From positions 4,092,001 through 4,156,000 of the forward strand of contig CANTUQ010000007.1 in assembly GCA_947683425.1 (NCBI GenBank): DNA of 64,000 bases, written 5' to 3'. A program made the position numbers and the translations under genes. The stretch is from Excoecaria cochinchinensis (lineage: Eukaryota > Streptophyta > Magnoliopsida > Malpighiales > Euphorbiaceae). Each line of letters begins with the position of its first letter. The first letter of the stretch is position 1. The notes under the pieces were generated by a model. The model saw nothing but the letters and a program-made list of their open reading frames with translations. It did not search any database and was not told where the DNA came from. Shown one piece after another: positions 1 to 11,652 of this stretch.

Positions 1-1680
1 ATTTGCATCCAATGGGCCTTTTGTTAGCTGGTAAGGGTTGAAGTGTCTAGGTGTTATTTTTCTCCAGAGCATCAATCTCACTCTTCATAGTGGAGATCCA
101 GTTAGGATTTTGTTGAGCTTCATTATAAGAATGGGGCTCTCGGATCTGTGTTATGTTGGCTAAGAAATGAGAGACAAAGTTAGATAGGCTAGGATTTTTA
201 GTGAAAGGAAAAGTATGTGGGGTATGAGATGAAGAAACTGAAAGAACATTGTTAGTAACAAAGTCATGAAGCCAATTTGGTGATTTTCGAGAACTACTAC
301 TACTTCGCATATTTTGACAGTCTGAGACTACAATAGAATTAGATAAGACACGTGAAACACCATCATCAGTGGCAGGTACTATGTCGGTATGATCTAAAAC
401 ATTGTTATCTTCAATTGCTTGATCATTATTAGGAACACATGTATAATCACAATCAGATAAGACTGAAATATTAGGAATAGGAGATCGTGATGTAGCAGAT
501 ATGAGATCTGCTTGACAATAGGGAAAGACATCTTTATGAAATACAACATCTCTTGACACTTGCATAGTGTGGGATTCCAAATCAAACACATTGAAACCTT
601 TCTTTCCAGAAACAAAGCCAAGGAAAATAGCTTTACAGGCTCTTGCTGCAAATTTGTCCTTCTGAGGTTTAGTGTCAGTTGCGTAACACAAGCAACCAAA
701 AGTTCTCAAGACTTCATAATCTGGTAAGACACCAAAAAGCGCTTCAAAGGGTGTTCTCCAGTTAAGAGTAGCAGAAGGAACTCTATTAATCAAGAACGTA
801 GCATGTAAAATAGCTTCCCCCCAGAAATTAGTTAACAAAGAAGCTTGAAACAGTAAGGCTCTAGCAACCTGCAAGATATGCATATGTTTCATTTCCAAAG
901 TTCCATTTTGCTGAGGAGTATGGACACAAGATCTTTGATGAAGAATACCATTAAGATCCAAAACACTTTGGCAAGAATAACTCACAAACTCACTGCCATT
1001 ATCTGTTCTAATAGTTTTGATTTGAACTCCAAATTGTGTTAAAGTCTGCCTTATAAACCGGTCTAGTAGTTTAGGAACTTGTGCCTTAGACTGTATTAAA
1101 AAGGTTCAAGTAGTTCTGCTACTATCTTCAACCAAGGTTAAAAAATATCTGGCTCCTGTTAATGACTGCTTTCTATATGGTCCCTAAACATCCAAATGTA
1201 CAAACTCAAACAATACAAAACTATGAGAGGAATTAATAGGAAAAATCATTCTGGTTTGTTTAGACTTAGCACATATGTCACAAACAGATGAAAAATCAGA
1301 AGAAATAGAACTTCTATTTATTGAAGAGAAATGTTTCATTACAGAAAAAGAAGGATGACCAAGTCGTTTATGAAGAAGTGACAAAGATACATGGGCTGCA
1401 TTATGAACAGAAACATGATTAGATTTATTATAAGAGGAAGGTAGTACAATATCAGCTTGTATAAAAGAAATGTGTTTTTCTATAGTCTGGGAAGAAAAAG
1501 AACTATGGTCAAGGATGTACAAGTTATCTTTGACTTGTCCAATAGCAAGAATGGCTTTAGTCTTATGGTCTGCAATACACAACAGGAGGAAAGAAAAATG
1601 AACATGATGGAATCATATCTTATTAAGGTTGCTGACAGAAAGCAAGTTGACGAAAAGAATAACACATTTATTTAACGAAT
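1..1680 (-). mobile_element. Degenerate Ty1/copia retrotransposon fragment (GAG-pre-integrase, integrase, start of RT)
   Basis: Reading the minus strand from about 1665 down to 1 gives the order typical of copia pol. First comes a GAG-pre-integrase stretch with HKRLGHPS and the zinc-binding CDICAKSK. Next is the integrase core with HLDV, RTDNGSEF and QQNGTLE, which supply the D, D and E positions. After the GFVSGKKGF region comes the start of the reverse transcriptase (NPNWISTMKSEIDALEKNNT, then LPANKRPIGCK). It is broken by in-frame stops at 1184-1186 (TAG), 1106-1108 (TGA) and 47-49 (TAG), each where the family has Trp, and by a frameshift near 1570-1585. No LTR is visible and the left side leaves the window. 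It is an old dead copy and I rate no part as functional. Confidence 0.93.
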
Positions 1681-2250
1681 GCTGACAAGGATAACAAACT
1701 TATAAATAAACTCAACACAAATTAATAATCCAAGAATTTTAAAGTCTCATCATCTCTCCTTTTTCTTCGCATCTTTTGTCTCTCTATTTATTTCAACAAA
1801 TCAATAATACAAGAATTTCAAATCACTTTATAATTTGACAGTGTCTTTTATAAAAAAAGAATAAAAATTTACACTTTTTCACTCAAAAACAAAACCCCTA
1901 TTTCAATTTTGATTTCTCGATAAAAATTCTTCATTTTCCTGAGAAAATTATTTACATCTACCGTTGATTTAGAAACTACAAATGCTACCGCATCCATCAT
2001 CGCCTCCGCCGGCAATCGTGTTCCTCAAGGCCTACGATTCAAGTTCTTTTTTTTTTTTTGGAGGAATGGAATCTTATAATCACTTTTTAGTTAGTTTTTA
2101 CCATTAAGCATTATTTTAATTTATATTTAAATTATCATTAACAATCCAAAATATTCTCTGATTTTAATAAATTGAAACAAGACCATCTGCCAGAACTATA
2201 CTTCTCGATCAAATTGTAATAAAAAATACAATAAACTTTGTGTTATAAAA
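1681..2250. other. Intergenic, AT-rich
   Basis: No coding signal that I can support. There is a poly-T run near 2049 and a GC-richer patch at about 1980-2030 without family resemblance. It separates the copia remnant from the 3' end of the minus-strand gene and probably holds that gene's 3' UTR at its right side. Confidence 0.5.
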
Positions 2251-5200
2251 TCACAGGATTGATTCCAAATCCTTCAATTCTGGGTCTAAGCCTTGAGGTT
2301 CTGCTTCTCCTGCGCTTCTATACACATCTGCAAAAGCCTTTCCTCTATCCAACACATCAGGAGGTACAGTCTGGAGGAGGCTGTAACGTAAATGTTCATC
2401 ATAAAAGGAATTTTACTCCATCTTAATAATGGAAAATAAAATCTCAATCATAAACAAGAATTCATTTCTTAGACAGAATCCTCTACTGCTTGAAAAAGGG
2501 CCAACAACCAATAAAAGCAATACCTTTCCAGGGCGTCAAGGGCAATGCCTATCTTTGCCTTCATTGATTTCACTGAAGCTTCTGGATCGTTTCTTGATGC
2601 GTGCAACAGTAAGGAATCGAGATCTTCCAAAGCCCTATAAGAAAATTGAGAATACATTCGTGTGTCAAAAGTTGTTTAGATGTTTAAAAAGAAAACTTGC
2701 AATACTTATACAAGCTGGCAACTTGTTTGGCACAAAACGAATTTCAGTAGCTTCTTCCAAGAGTATGAATATTTAAATATTTTATGTTTCCCTGGACATG
2801 GCATACCTACAATTATTTTCAGTTTTGATTAGTCGCAGAAAGATCATGGCAGATACCTGATACATTGATCAACAGCATTGAAAGCAGTCTTGCCGCTTCC
2901 AGCATCTGAAGCATATTGTGCTACCTGAAGTTCTGAAGAAAATTTCCTAAGCACAGGAACTCATGTACACAAAGACTGCCATAAAGCAAATCCAAAAGAG
3001 AACGTGGAATAATGCTATTTGGACGTCTTATTTTAAACATTTAACTAAAAGATAAGACCATAAACAATAACAGTAACAATGCATAAGAAATTATCTCAGA
3101 CATATCAAAAGGGTATGATGCTATTTGGACGTCTTATTTTAAACATTTAACAAAAAGATAAGACCATAAACACAAACAGTAACAATGCTTAAGAAATTAT
3201 CTCAGACGTATCAAAAGGGTAATTACTTATCTACACTGATAAACACTATGCAAGGTTTTTGCTAGTCCAACATGAGATTACCTTCTAGTGGTGAACATAA
3301 CCAGTAATATCTGCCAATCATGATGGATAAGATGACAATAGATACACCTGAGCACATACTGTGATCCAAGCATACCAAAAGGCATTTGGCCTATAAACTA
3401 GAAGCTGCAAATCAACAGCTCCATGGACCAGGTTATGTCTCTGAAACATTAGAATATCTTTTGTGCTATTAGTTATGGCCGGGGCTATTCAACGATTATC
3501 ATGTGCAAATAAATGTTGCTTTGGCTCCTGGCCAACTTCACCTGATGTTACTAGAGAGCTGATCGATGAGTCCATTCCAACCTCTAATCCCTTTGCACCT
3601 TATGAAACCAAATAATTTGAAAATAGATTGTTCAGCAAAAGCACAAAGCTTCACCATGCAATTGGTATCATAATATTGGTAGAATGCCACAATAGAAGTC
3701 TTTGTGCTAACCCTGGCTCTATGCTTGCTATTTGACATATTTTCACGAATAGTTATTTAATTCTTCTTTATTCCATACCAAAGCCATCATCATTTCATCT
3801 TAGTTCAGACCTCAACATGTTTCCAGGCGGTGGCAGGCATTTGTAAGGATTATAAAGTCACTGATTAAAACCACAATTCTTTGTAGGTACACTGTTTGAA
3901 ACCATCGAATTTACTCTGATAACATGCAACTTCCGATAACTGTTAATTCAAGAGCATTCCAAACAATTTTATGGAATTTTATGGTCACAACCATCTCAAA
4001 TTCAAGAAAAAGGGTCATAACCAGCACGTTCCTCTTGACTTGCTCCTAAAATTTAACAGATAGTTTGCAGGTTGCTCTTGGAGAGTATACATATCACTTT
4101 CCCTAATTTAAATTACAACTAAATTGCAATTTAAATTAATGTTAGAAAATCTGAGGCCAATCAGCATTCAACAAAGTCACAGGAGCATAATTAATTTGCT
4201 AGAAATCTGATGTTGCAGTCAGTATAATCTATTTTACTCAAACTGAGAGAACATCCAAATAGAAAATCACTTTCTTTGTTCACTACCTCTTAATTAGGGT
4301 AATTTAAGTGGATGAATTATCAGATTTTTGACAGCTGCTCACTGCAATTTTACTCCAGTCACCTTATTGAAGCAAAAATTGAACTTTAGTATTCTTTTGT
4401 ACAAGTTGAAACTTATTACCATGTTAACATCAAATATTAAGCTCAGTGAATTGGTGATGTTAATACCATTTGTTACTGCTTCCTGAATTCTCAGTGTTGT
4501 TGTAGAAACCTTTGTAATAGTTAAAGGGATACGCTTTAAATTGTAATTTTTCTCTCCATAATCACATCTAACCTCTCTCTGTAATTTTTCTCTTCTATCC
4601 AGATGAAAAGAGAAATGGAATGAGGTGAATTAATGAGGTACAAAACGTTGTCACTAACAATCAAAAGCATATGAAAGCTAGCACAAAAAATTAAGACGAC
4701 TGAAGAACTCAGAAAGTTGAACTTACTGCTCGAATATTTATACGAAGAGATGCAGCAGGACCAGATCGTAGTATAGATCGACAGCTAGCAAATTGAGGTT
4801 CATAATCCTCCAATGTTTTCTCTAAAGTGGTCAGAGAATAAAACAAAAGCAATTATCTTCAGAATAGCCAAGTCAATATTAAATTTCTAAAAAATTGTGA
4901 TGATGAACGAACATCCTAGACGTTGAGACAACTGACATTTCAGAACTGAAGCATAGTGGAAGACATGCTAAACATAAAAATCATATGATTTTGTGCAATA
5001 TCTTGTCACATAGAAAAAGATTTGTGATTTTGTTATTATCTCCTAGGTCAAACACTTACGAAGAAAAAGTTTTATCAAAAAGAGGGATTACCCAGGTCCT
5101 TAATCTGAAACTGGGTCAATATGACAGCAGGCACATAAACCTCAAGCGGGTCAAGCTTTTTCCTGTTAAATAAAAAAAATCAAAAATCAAAAAGGTTAGT

Positions 5201-5705
5201 TACAGTAATCAATCCTAAAATCAAATTACATCAACACAATGGGAAGTGTTTCCCCTGAAAATTGAAAGAAAAATCACAACCCAGAACCAAAATTGTTCAA
5301 ACCCTTACTTTTTCACATACTTGTCCAAAAAACTCGCTGCAATAGCATCTGAAGAACACACTCAATCAGTTCAACATTTAGTATGCAAAGCAAACAAATT
5401 CTCCAATTCTCAAAACGGGGGAAAAAAAGACTTTGCTTTCTAAATAACATTAAAAAAACAATGGCAACTAAATTAGTGGAGGGAAATGCGAGCTTACGAC
5501 TAGGGACGAGGGAAAGATGCGAGAGAAGGAGAGAGAAAGAGACCAATCGCCTGCTGGTGTTTAGCCAAATTGGGGTGGACAATGCGCACCTTGCACAGGA
5601 TAAATTCTTTGGCTTTGCTGTGGAATTTGAGGATACAGAAGGAGAGTAAGCTGAAGGAATTAAGGAACTGGCGCTAACGTGCGCAGTGGGGTGAGGTGTT
5701 GCCAT
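2251..5705 (-). CDS. MPH2: Predicted thylakoid lumen protein (16.5-kDa lumen protein/MPH2-like), 7 exons, 240 aa
   Basis: Exons (minus): 5498-5705, 5309-5348, 5092-5162, 4727-4821, 2857-2924, 2524-2634, 2251-2380; total 723 nt, all GT-AG, in phase throughout, stop TGA at 2251-2253. The first 69 residues contain no Asp or Glu and are rich in Ser, Thr and Pro, as in plastid transit peptides. Arg52-Arg53 is followed by a hydrophobic stretch and an Ala-Ile-Ala site at about 71-73. That is the layout of a twin-arginine thylakoid signal, so the roughly 167-residue mature protein should be lumenal. Mature motifs: DPLEVYVPAVILTQ, LRSGPAASLRINIRA, VAQYASDAGSGKTAFNAVDQ, LEDLDSLLLHASRND, and SLLQTVPPDVLD near the end. 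They match my memory of the Arabidopsis 16.5-kDa lumen protein (MPH2, photosystem II maintenance under high light); gene structure is firm, the name is tentative. Its start faces the GPI-protein gene. Confidence 0.8.
3012..3220. repeat. Tandem duplication of about 103 bp in intron 4
   Basis: Copy 1 is 3012-3114 and copy 2 is 3118-3220. Both start ATGCTATTTGGACGTC and end ATCAAAAGGGT, with a handful of substitutions between them. They lie inside the 1.8-kb intron 4 of the lumen-protein gene. Confidence 0.9.
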
Positions 5706-6542
5706 GTCGCTAAGAGCATAAGAGCTTGGATAGAGTTGTTGTCTATAGAAAGAAGAAAGAGAAGGCTCTCCTATCCGTTAGCTTCCATCTCGCACCTCTA
5801 GAAGGATATCATTCTTTTAATGACAGATTTACCCTTGTATAATTTTTACTATATTTTGATTTTCAAATCCATATTAGTTATGTAATATAAATGCTTTTAT
5901 TATTCTTTAATCTTTTTAAAATTTTCAAAAAGAAATTATATTTAACATAATTTTTAAATTTTTAAATTCCTTTAATCAACATTGAAATTCTTGTGCAATA
6001 TTTTAGATTATTAATAATAATTTAAATAGAAATTAAAATAATGCTTAATGGTAAAATCTTAAAAGTAATTATAAGATTTAATAGTTTATACATAGAACAT
6101 TGATACTGCAATAATGCTTCTAAAATTTATTTTTTAATTATATTAATTTAAACTCCATAATTTAGAACTGATAAATAATTAAATACAATTATAAAAATTT
6201 GAAACAGAAAAATTACATTTATAAAATACCTAAAATTTTATTTTAATATATTAAAAGTCTTGAATTCGACTCCACATTTTCTCTCAATAAAAAAGAAAAA
6301 TTATTAACTAATGGCATGGATCCATGAAAGTGATGGAGGGCATAAATGTAATTAAAGGCAGAACAAGGTGAAGTCGAACTCACTAGTTGAATTGTCGGAT
6401 TTAATTTCTTGCAATCGGCAAAACAAAGGCAAAGTTGTAACGACGTAGACTTTTCACTCACTCATCCTCTTTTTCATATCTTCTTCTTAAAATCTCTCCC
6501 CTTATTCAAATCTTACTCCAGCAACTTAATTACAATTTTCCA
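5706..6542. promoter_or_regulatory. Shared upstream region of two divergent genes
   Basis: About 840 bp between the start codons of the minus-strand lumen-protein gene and the plus-strand GPI-protein gene. The centre (5820-6240) is very AT-rich. The outer parts must hold both 5' UTRs and promoters. I do not see a TATA box that I would assign with confidence. Confidence 0.5.
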
Positions 6543-8652
6543 ATGGCTACATTATTTCTCTTATTCTCGTTTCTCTTCATCTCTGCCTCTGCTAACATTC
6601 ACAGTAAGCCCCTCATTTCCTTGCGGAATGTAGATTTTTTTTGGGTAATGTATGGTGCTAAAGATTTGGAATTTACTTACAAATGGCATTATCTTCTTGA
6701 TCTGCTTTCCCAACACTGCAAATCTGTGTTCTTTGTTTGTTTCTTTGCAGAATGTAGCTTCTTGGTTTGCTTAAGTTTTATTATTGGATTCTTGATGTTA
6801 TGTCAGATTTTGCTTGAGCTGTATCAGTTGTCATGATCTCAGATCTCTGCTTTAAACCAAAGACTGCTCCAGCGGATAGGGATGTGCTAGTATTTCTGCT
6901 TTTTGGTTTGTGTTTTTCTTTTGTTGCTCATTATAGATTAGAGGACAAAGGTGAAATCTTTGGATCTTGGATACTTCTATTTCTTGCTTGGTAAAAAAAT
7001 AAATAAATAAAAATAAAAATAAAAACTCAACTTTGGTAGCGGAGTTTACCAATCAATTATTGAGTTGTTGGCTTAAGATTCAAAATTTGGAGACTGAAAC
7101 ATGTGGGAACTAGTCGCTGCTTTGATATTGATTGCGGATTGATCTTTAGGAACTCGTATTGTTTTAGTTTAACAAGCAGATGTCATTTAGGTGGTGATTT
7201 TCACTTGTCTAGGCATGCAGATATCCTAAAACTGTACTGTTCATTATTAGATATTTGTGAAGACGAAACTACATCCAAGAATAGATGTCCTTGTAGCTAA
7301 TAGTATTGTTAGTGGTTAGGCTTTTGTTCTTTTGAGTTTCAGTAAGTAGATGAAGAAGCTTGAAATGAGTGCAAGATGCGGGGAAGAAGAGATCTAGTCA
7401 ACAATTAGGAAGAGAGTCTGAGTTGGATGAGCAACACAAATTGTTTCATCATGTGGCCCTTGTGTGCAAACTTGAATAGTTGATAGGAATAACCTTCATC
7501 TTACCAGATAGGTTTCACATCTCCCCCTTTCTAATGTATTGTTGCATTGAGGATGAGTTGGCATGTATCCTCTACGTGTCGCTAATTAATGCTTGTCTTC
7601 AAAAAACTAAAGTCTCTCCCCTACCAAAGTAAATGTCCAAATGCTACCTGCAACAATCAAGAAATCAAAATGGCCATGAGAAAATTTCTCGTTGGTGTCT
7701 GCAATGATAGACTGAAAGCATCAAGAATGTCTTCAAAGACATTAAAGCCTTCATCAATTACATGTGAATGAACTTAAAACAATGGGATTTTGTATTCATT
7801 CCTTGTTTGAGGTTGGAATTTGCAGTTTCCCAATATTTGAAATAATTATCTCTTTGGCTTCATCTTAGAGCTGTGGTAGTATAAAATAAAAAGATTTCAA
7901 GTGCTTTATTCCTTGGGAGGCCATAATTGCAAAGAGGCTCTTTATTTTCTGTGTGTCTTGCTCAAAGATGTGGCTATTTTTTGATGTTGTCTCTTTATTT
8001 TCTCTATGTGTCTTGCTCTAGGATGTGGATATTTTTTGACGTTGTTTTTATGTTTACAATTGTAATCAATAGTCAACACGAGCATCCATGCCTAATTGAC
8101 AAAAGCCATCCTTTCCTTTTGCACCCCCTGTTCTTCTGTGCAAAATTCCTACCTCTTTTTCGCTTATTTATTATATTAGAAAACCTGTGTAGACATGCCT
8201 TTGAAAATTGTATGAGCATGGAAATTTGTCATTTCCTCCATTTATGAGGAGACCTTGGTCAAATCTTGTTAGAATAATTTCGAATAGTCAAATCTTGTTG
8301 GAATAATTTCGAAAGGGTCTATAAAGCAGGCACCAGTACCAGTTCCATAGTGGTTATTGCTGAACTGCTCTAGAAGGATAAACCTTGCTTCACTATTTTC
8401 TGTAAGAAAATACCAAGATGGGAGGTAGGTTAACTAGTCTGCTACCAAAAGGCACTTGGGAAAAAAAAAAGGAAGCTTGGCTTCATAGACAGCATAAGTT
8501 GGTTTAATGATGCCTCTCAAGAAATGATGTCCTTGTTGCAGCTTGCTTCCATCATTTATGAGGACATGCATCTTAAAATATGGGAACTTTTACTAAAAAG
8601 ACATAAATTTCCAAAAAAAATGAAATCACAGGTGAAGAAACCTGTTGATATG

Positions 8653-8703
<51 letters not shown>

Positions 8704-9454
8704 GAACAATAATGGATAGCTTTGGTCTTATGTGTGAAATGTTGCTTTTGTCAGTTTCAAATTCCTGCTTTGCACATATCGTTCTATCTTTTTCTAATTA
8801 TCTTTGGGTTCTAATGGAGTTTTCTTTTCTTCATGTCTATTAGATGTAGTGAGAGTAACAAATAACCCTGCGGATCAATTGGTAGAAGTGCTTGACAAGA
8901 ATAGGACTGCAAGTAAGGAATCATCTCTTTATGACAATCCGGGACTAGCCTGCATTGCTTTGCAATATATAAAAGCATACCAAGGGGATTGTGATGCTGT
9001 GGGAGGACCTGATGCCAAAAAACCTGCTGAATCTGAATTTGCCGAAACTTTTGCTCCAGCTTGTGGTGTGACAGTCTCCACTCTTACTCCACTCACTGGT
9101 CGTTTACTTGGCTGCCAATCCAAATACGTCGAGCCAGCTGAAGCATTCTCAGATATTCTTATGAAAAACAGCAAGAGCTTACAAATTATACATGATAAGA
9201 ATCACACAGAAGTGGGGGCTGCAGTTTCGGGCACTGATGGTGGGTCTCCGTATTTTTGGTGTGTTTTATTCAGCAATGGCAAGCGTAACAGTAGCTTTGC
9301 TTTAGAGGATGGTGTAGCTAAGATAACAAGGCCCGGGTGCTTTAGTGGTGCTAATGATGAATGTAGTGGTGTTAGTGATTGGTCTCGGCCTCCTGGTCTA
9401 TGGCCTTATACCATTGCTGCATTGTTTGCTGTGATGTATGCCTTTGGTTTGTAG
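6543..9454 (+). CDS. Secreted GPI-anchored protein, 2 exons, 223 aa
   Basis: Exon 1 is 6543-6603 and exon 2 is 8844-9454, giving 672 nt with the stop TAG at 9452-9454. Exon 1 encodes an N-terminal signal peptide (MATLFLLFSFLFISASA). The mature part starts near VVRVTNNPADQLVEV and contains SSLYDNPGLACIALQYIKAY, a pattern seen in plant GPI-anchored CAP-like proteins. There are seven Cys, N-glycosylation sites at NRT, NHT and NSS, and the C-terminal hydrophobic tail LWPYTIAALFAVMYAFGL after DWSRPPG. That is a normal GPI-attachment signal, so the protein should sit on the outer face of the plasma membrane. Its biochemical role is unknown to me. The 2.24-kb intron is long; an extra small exon cannot be excluded, but the two-exon model is in frame. 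Confidence 0.82.
7938..8046. repeat. Tandem duplication, about 54-bp unit
   Basis: Two copies (7938-7990 and 7991-8046) of a unit running CTCTTTATTTTCT to TTTTTTGATGTTGT with few changes, inside the GPI-protein intron. A second, shorter duplication (unit about 30 bp, containing CAAATCTTGTTGGAATAA) lies at about 8258-8315. Confidence 0.8.
8655..8700. repeat. (AAT)n microsatellite
   Basis: About 15 uninterrupted trinucleotide units in the GPI-protein intron, about 145 bp upstream of exon 2. Confidence 0.95.
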
Positions 9455-9999
9455 TTCAGCTCTTTCTTGAATTCAAACTATTTTCCATTTGATTTTCAGA
9501 TGTATTTTGCTCTGTTCTATTAGTGGGCTTGGCCATTGTAATTGTTTGTTGTAATTCATTCTGATTATTATTTTCTGTCATGTTGAGTGTAAGAGCTGGC
9601 GGTATTGTGCTATTCATTTTCTTCACTTCTTTTCATTTTGTAATATTATGTATTTACCTAAATATGTTCTGTAAGATGGATTTCCTTTTATTCTTGTCCA
9701 ATGGAAGTTTGTTAAGCTAATGTAAATGGATCTGAATTTGTTCAGTTTATCTATTTGATCGTTTGTTACAATTCATTTTATGTTTATTGGTAAACAACTG
9801 CTGATTCAACCTTCTAGTTGATGATGTACTGGGAATTCATGTACAGTGAATTTTTCTATTTTTTAAAGGAGATAATCCATGGGAGAAAAGGCTCAATTGC
9901 TCCTGAAAGACAGCAATAACAAATTTCCAGTCAAATCCAGCAGAAAAAAAGGGACTTGAAGGGTTAAAATTATGACAGGAATCTGGTTGTGTTCCAGTT
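9455..9999. other. Convergent 3' flank (3' UTR region)
   Basis: Region between the stop codons of the plus-strand GPI gene and the minus-strand membrane-protein gene. T-rich stretches at 9470-9650 look like plant 3' UTR and polyadenylation sequence. No ORF that I support. Confidence 0.5.
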
Positions 10000-10610
10000 T
10001 CATTCTGCCTTGCACTTTAAAACTATTGCAAGAATTACAAGGATTATTATGATTCCACCAGAAGACCCTCCCACTCTGTGAATCCAATAAGGATCAAACC
10101 TGGTAAGGCCCTGGTCTAAATATAGTGACAAAACAATAGCCAAGATAAGCACCAAAAGCAGCAGAGGCAACCACAAAACTGTTTCAATAGACTCTTGTTC
10201 AGGCTCTGAAACAGTGTCCAGTCCCCGGTTAATATACAGTGGCGAAATCACAGCTAGAAGCACCAATACGATTCCCACAAGCCTCTCCCCTGACGAAAAC
10301 CTGCTAGTCCTGATAGAATAAAAAGATCATATGATTATATCACCAGAGTAACTGCCTTCCAGAACTCTGATCAACATAGATCATACCTGGTGAAGCCCTT
10401 ATCTATGCACAGCAGTAAAGCAATGACCAAGATCAGCAACAAAAGCAACCGAGGAGCAAAATTGAAGGGCTGTTCATCAACCTCAGTTTCGCTAACCGGC
10501 CCTCGGTTGATATACAGAGGTGAAATCACTGCAAGAAGGCTGAAGACAACCAGCACGATCCTCTCATATGAGGAAGACCTGTTATCCCTACATGAGATTA
10601 CTGGCTCCAT
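10000..10610 (-). CDS. Small multi-pass membrane protein with internal tandem repeat, 2 exons, 177 aa
   Basis: Exon 1 is 10387-10610 and exon 2 is 10000-10309 (minus), 534 nt, GT-AG intron of 77 bp, stop TGA at 10000-10002. Each exon encodes one copy of a unit. The unit is a hydrophobic helix, the identical 13-mer LLAVISPLYINRG, an acidic linker (SETEVDEQ or SEPEQES), a Leu-rich helix (LLLLILVIALLL or LLLLVLILAIVL), then DKGFTR or DQGLTR. Exon 2 adds FDPYWIHRVGGSSGG and a fifth helix ending KCKAE. Five membrane segments are expected, with no signal peptide or catalytic motif. The match of repeat units to exons points to an exon duplication. I do not recognise a named family; it resembles unnamed plant membrane proteins. 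The site could be plastid or endomembrane. Confidence 0.72.
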
Positions 10611-11652
10611 TCAGGAAGCACAACTCAAGCAGGCTGCTCACTTTGCTCTTGTTTATGCTAGTAATGGAATATTAGTACAAAGCATCCTAAACGCCAAGAC
10701 ACGGATTCTTTAATGTGATCAAACGGCCTAAACGGTTTGATTGTTGAAAGTATTGTTTGAAACCAGGTGATTAAAACGTATCAGATGGCTGAGATTTATC
10801 ATCACTACTCTAGCATAAAAATAGAAAGAGATGGTTATCAGGATCAAATGTTTGCAGTACTTGTGCCAAGTTATTTGAACTTCTCATCCTTATCATTGAA
10901 AAGGAATATTCTTCAAATGTCCATGCATGTATACACATCAAAGAATGCTTTTGGAAACAGTGAAATTCTTCCGTGGAAAATACTGGAATGGTAGCTTATA
11001 GGTGAAGTTCTTTGGTGTTATATGCGGATATATATATGAATGATGAAGGAATAGTTTAAACTATTCCCCATTAACAAAATTGAAAATTGTATGCTATCCA
11101 CACAAGTGGTCAGGAATCTGATGCTTTTATATCATTTCGATTTCTGTTCCCTTCTTTATCATCATAAATTCATGTCCAAAAAATTCTTATATATATCCAC
11201 AAAATCTATCGGCTTTTCACAACAGAGATTAGAGAGAATACGGTAGTATATTGCAGAGAATCAACGGGTTGTAAAGTAGAATGGGTGATGTTGCTCTTGC
11301 TTAGCCATGAACTTGCATAAAAGCACTGTCCAACAATGGCGTGGGTTTCAGAGTTCATATGGTGCAATCAGGTGCAAAATCTAGCTATAAGCGTTGTTTA
11401 ACCTCTATGTCAAGCTCTAATGTCTATCATATAAACCAAATTCTAGAATAGCTTACAATCTCCAGAGATGCAATCAACATGCCTTGCACTTGAAAAGAAT
11501 CTGTGAATGATATATATAGCTGCAAAAGTAGTCTTATAATTCAACAAGCTCAAGTTGATAGTTAGCCGGAAGAAGACTACTGAGTATTCAAAAATCACAT
11601 AATTCTTTAACAAATACACAAAATCTACACCCGGAAGACTGTCTATAATGGT
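10611..11652. other. Intergenic between two minus-strand genes
   Basis: Holds the promoter of the membrane-protein gene on its left and the YLMG2 3' UTR on its right. Nothing recognisable as coding; short ORFs here lack family features. Confidence 0.5.

Noticed and set aside
7927..8247. 106-residue frame in the GPI-protein intron
   Set aside because: Made of the tandem duplication; no start context or homology.
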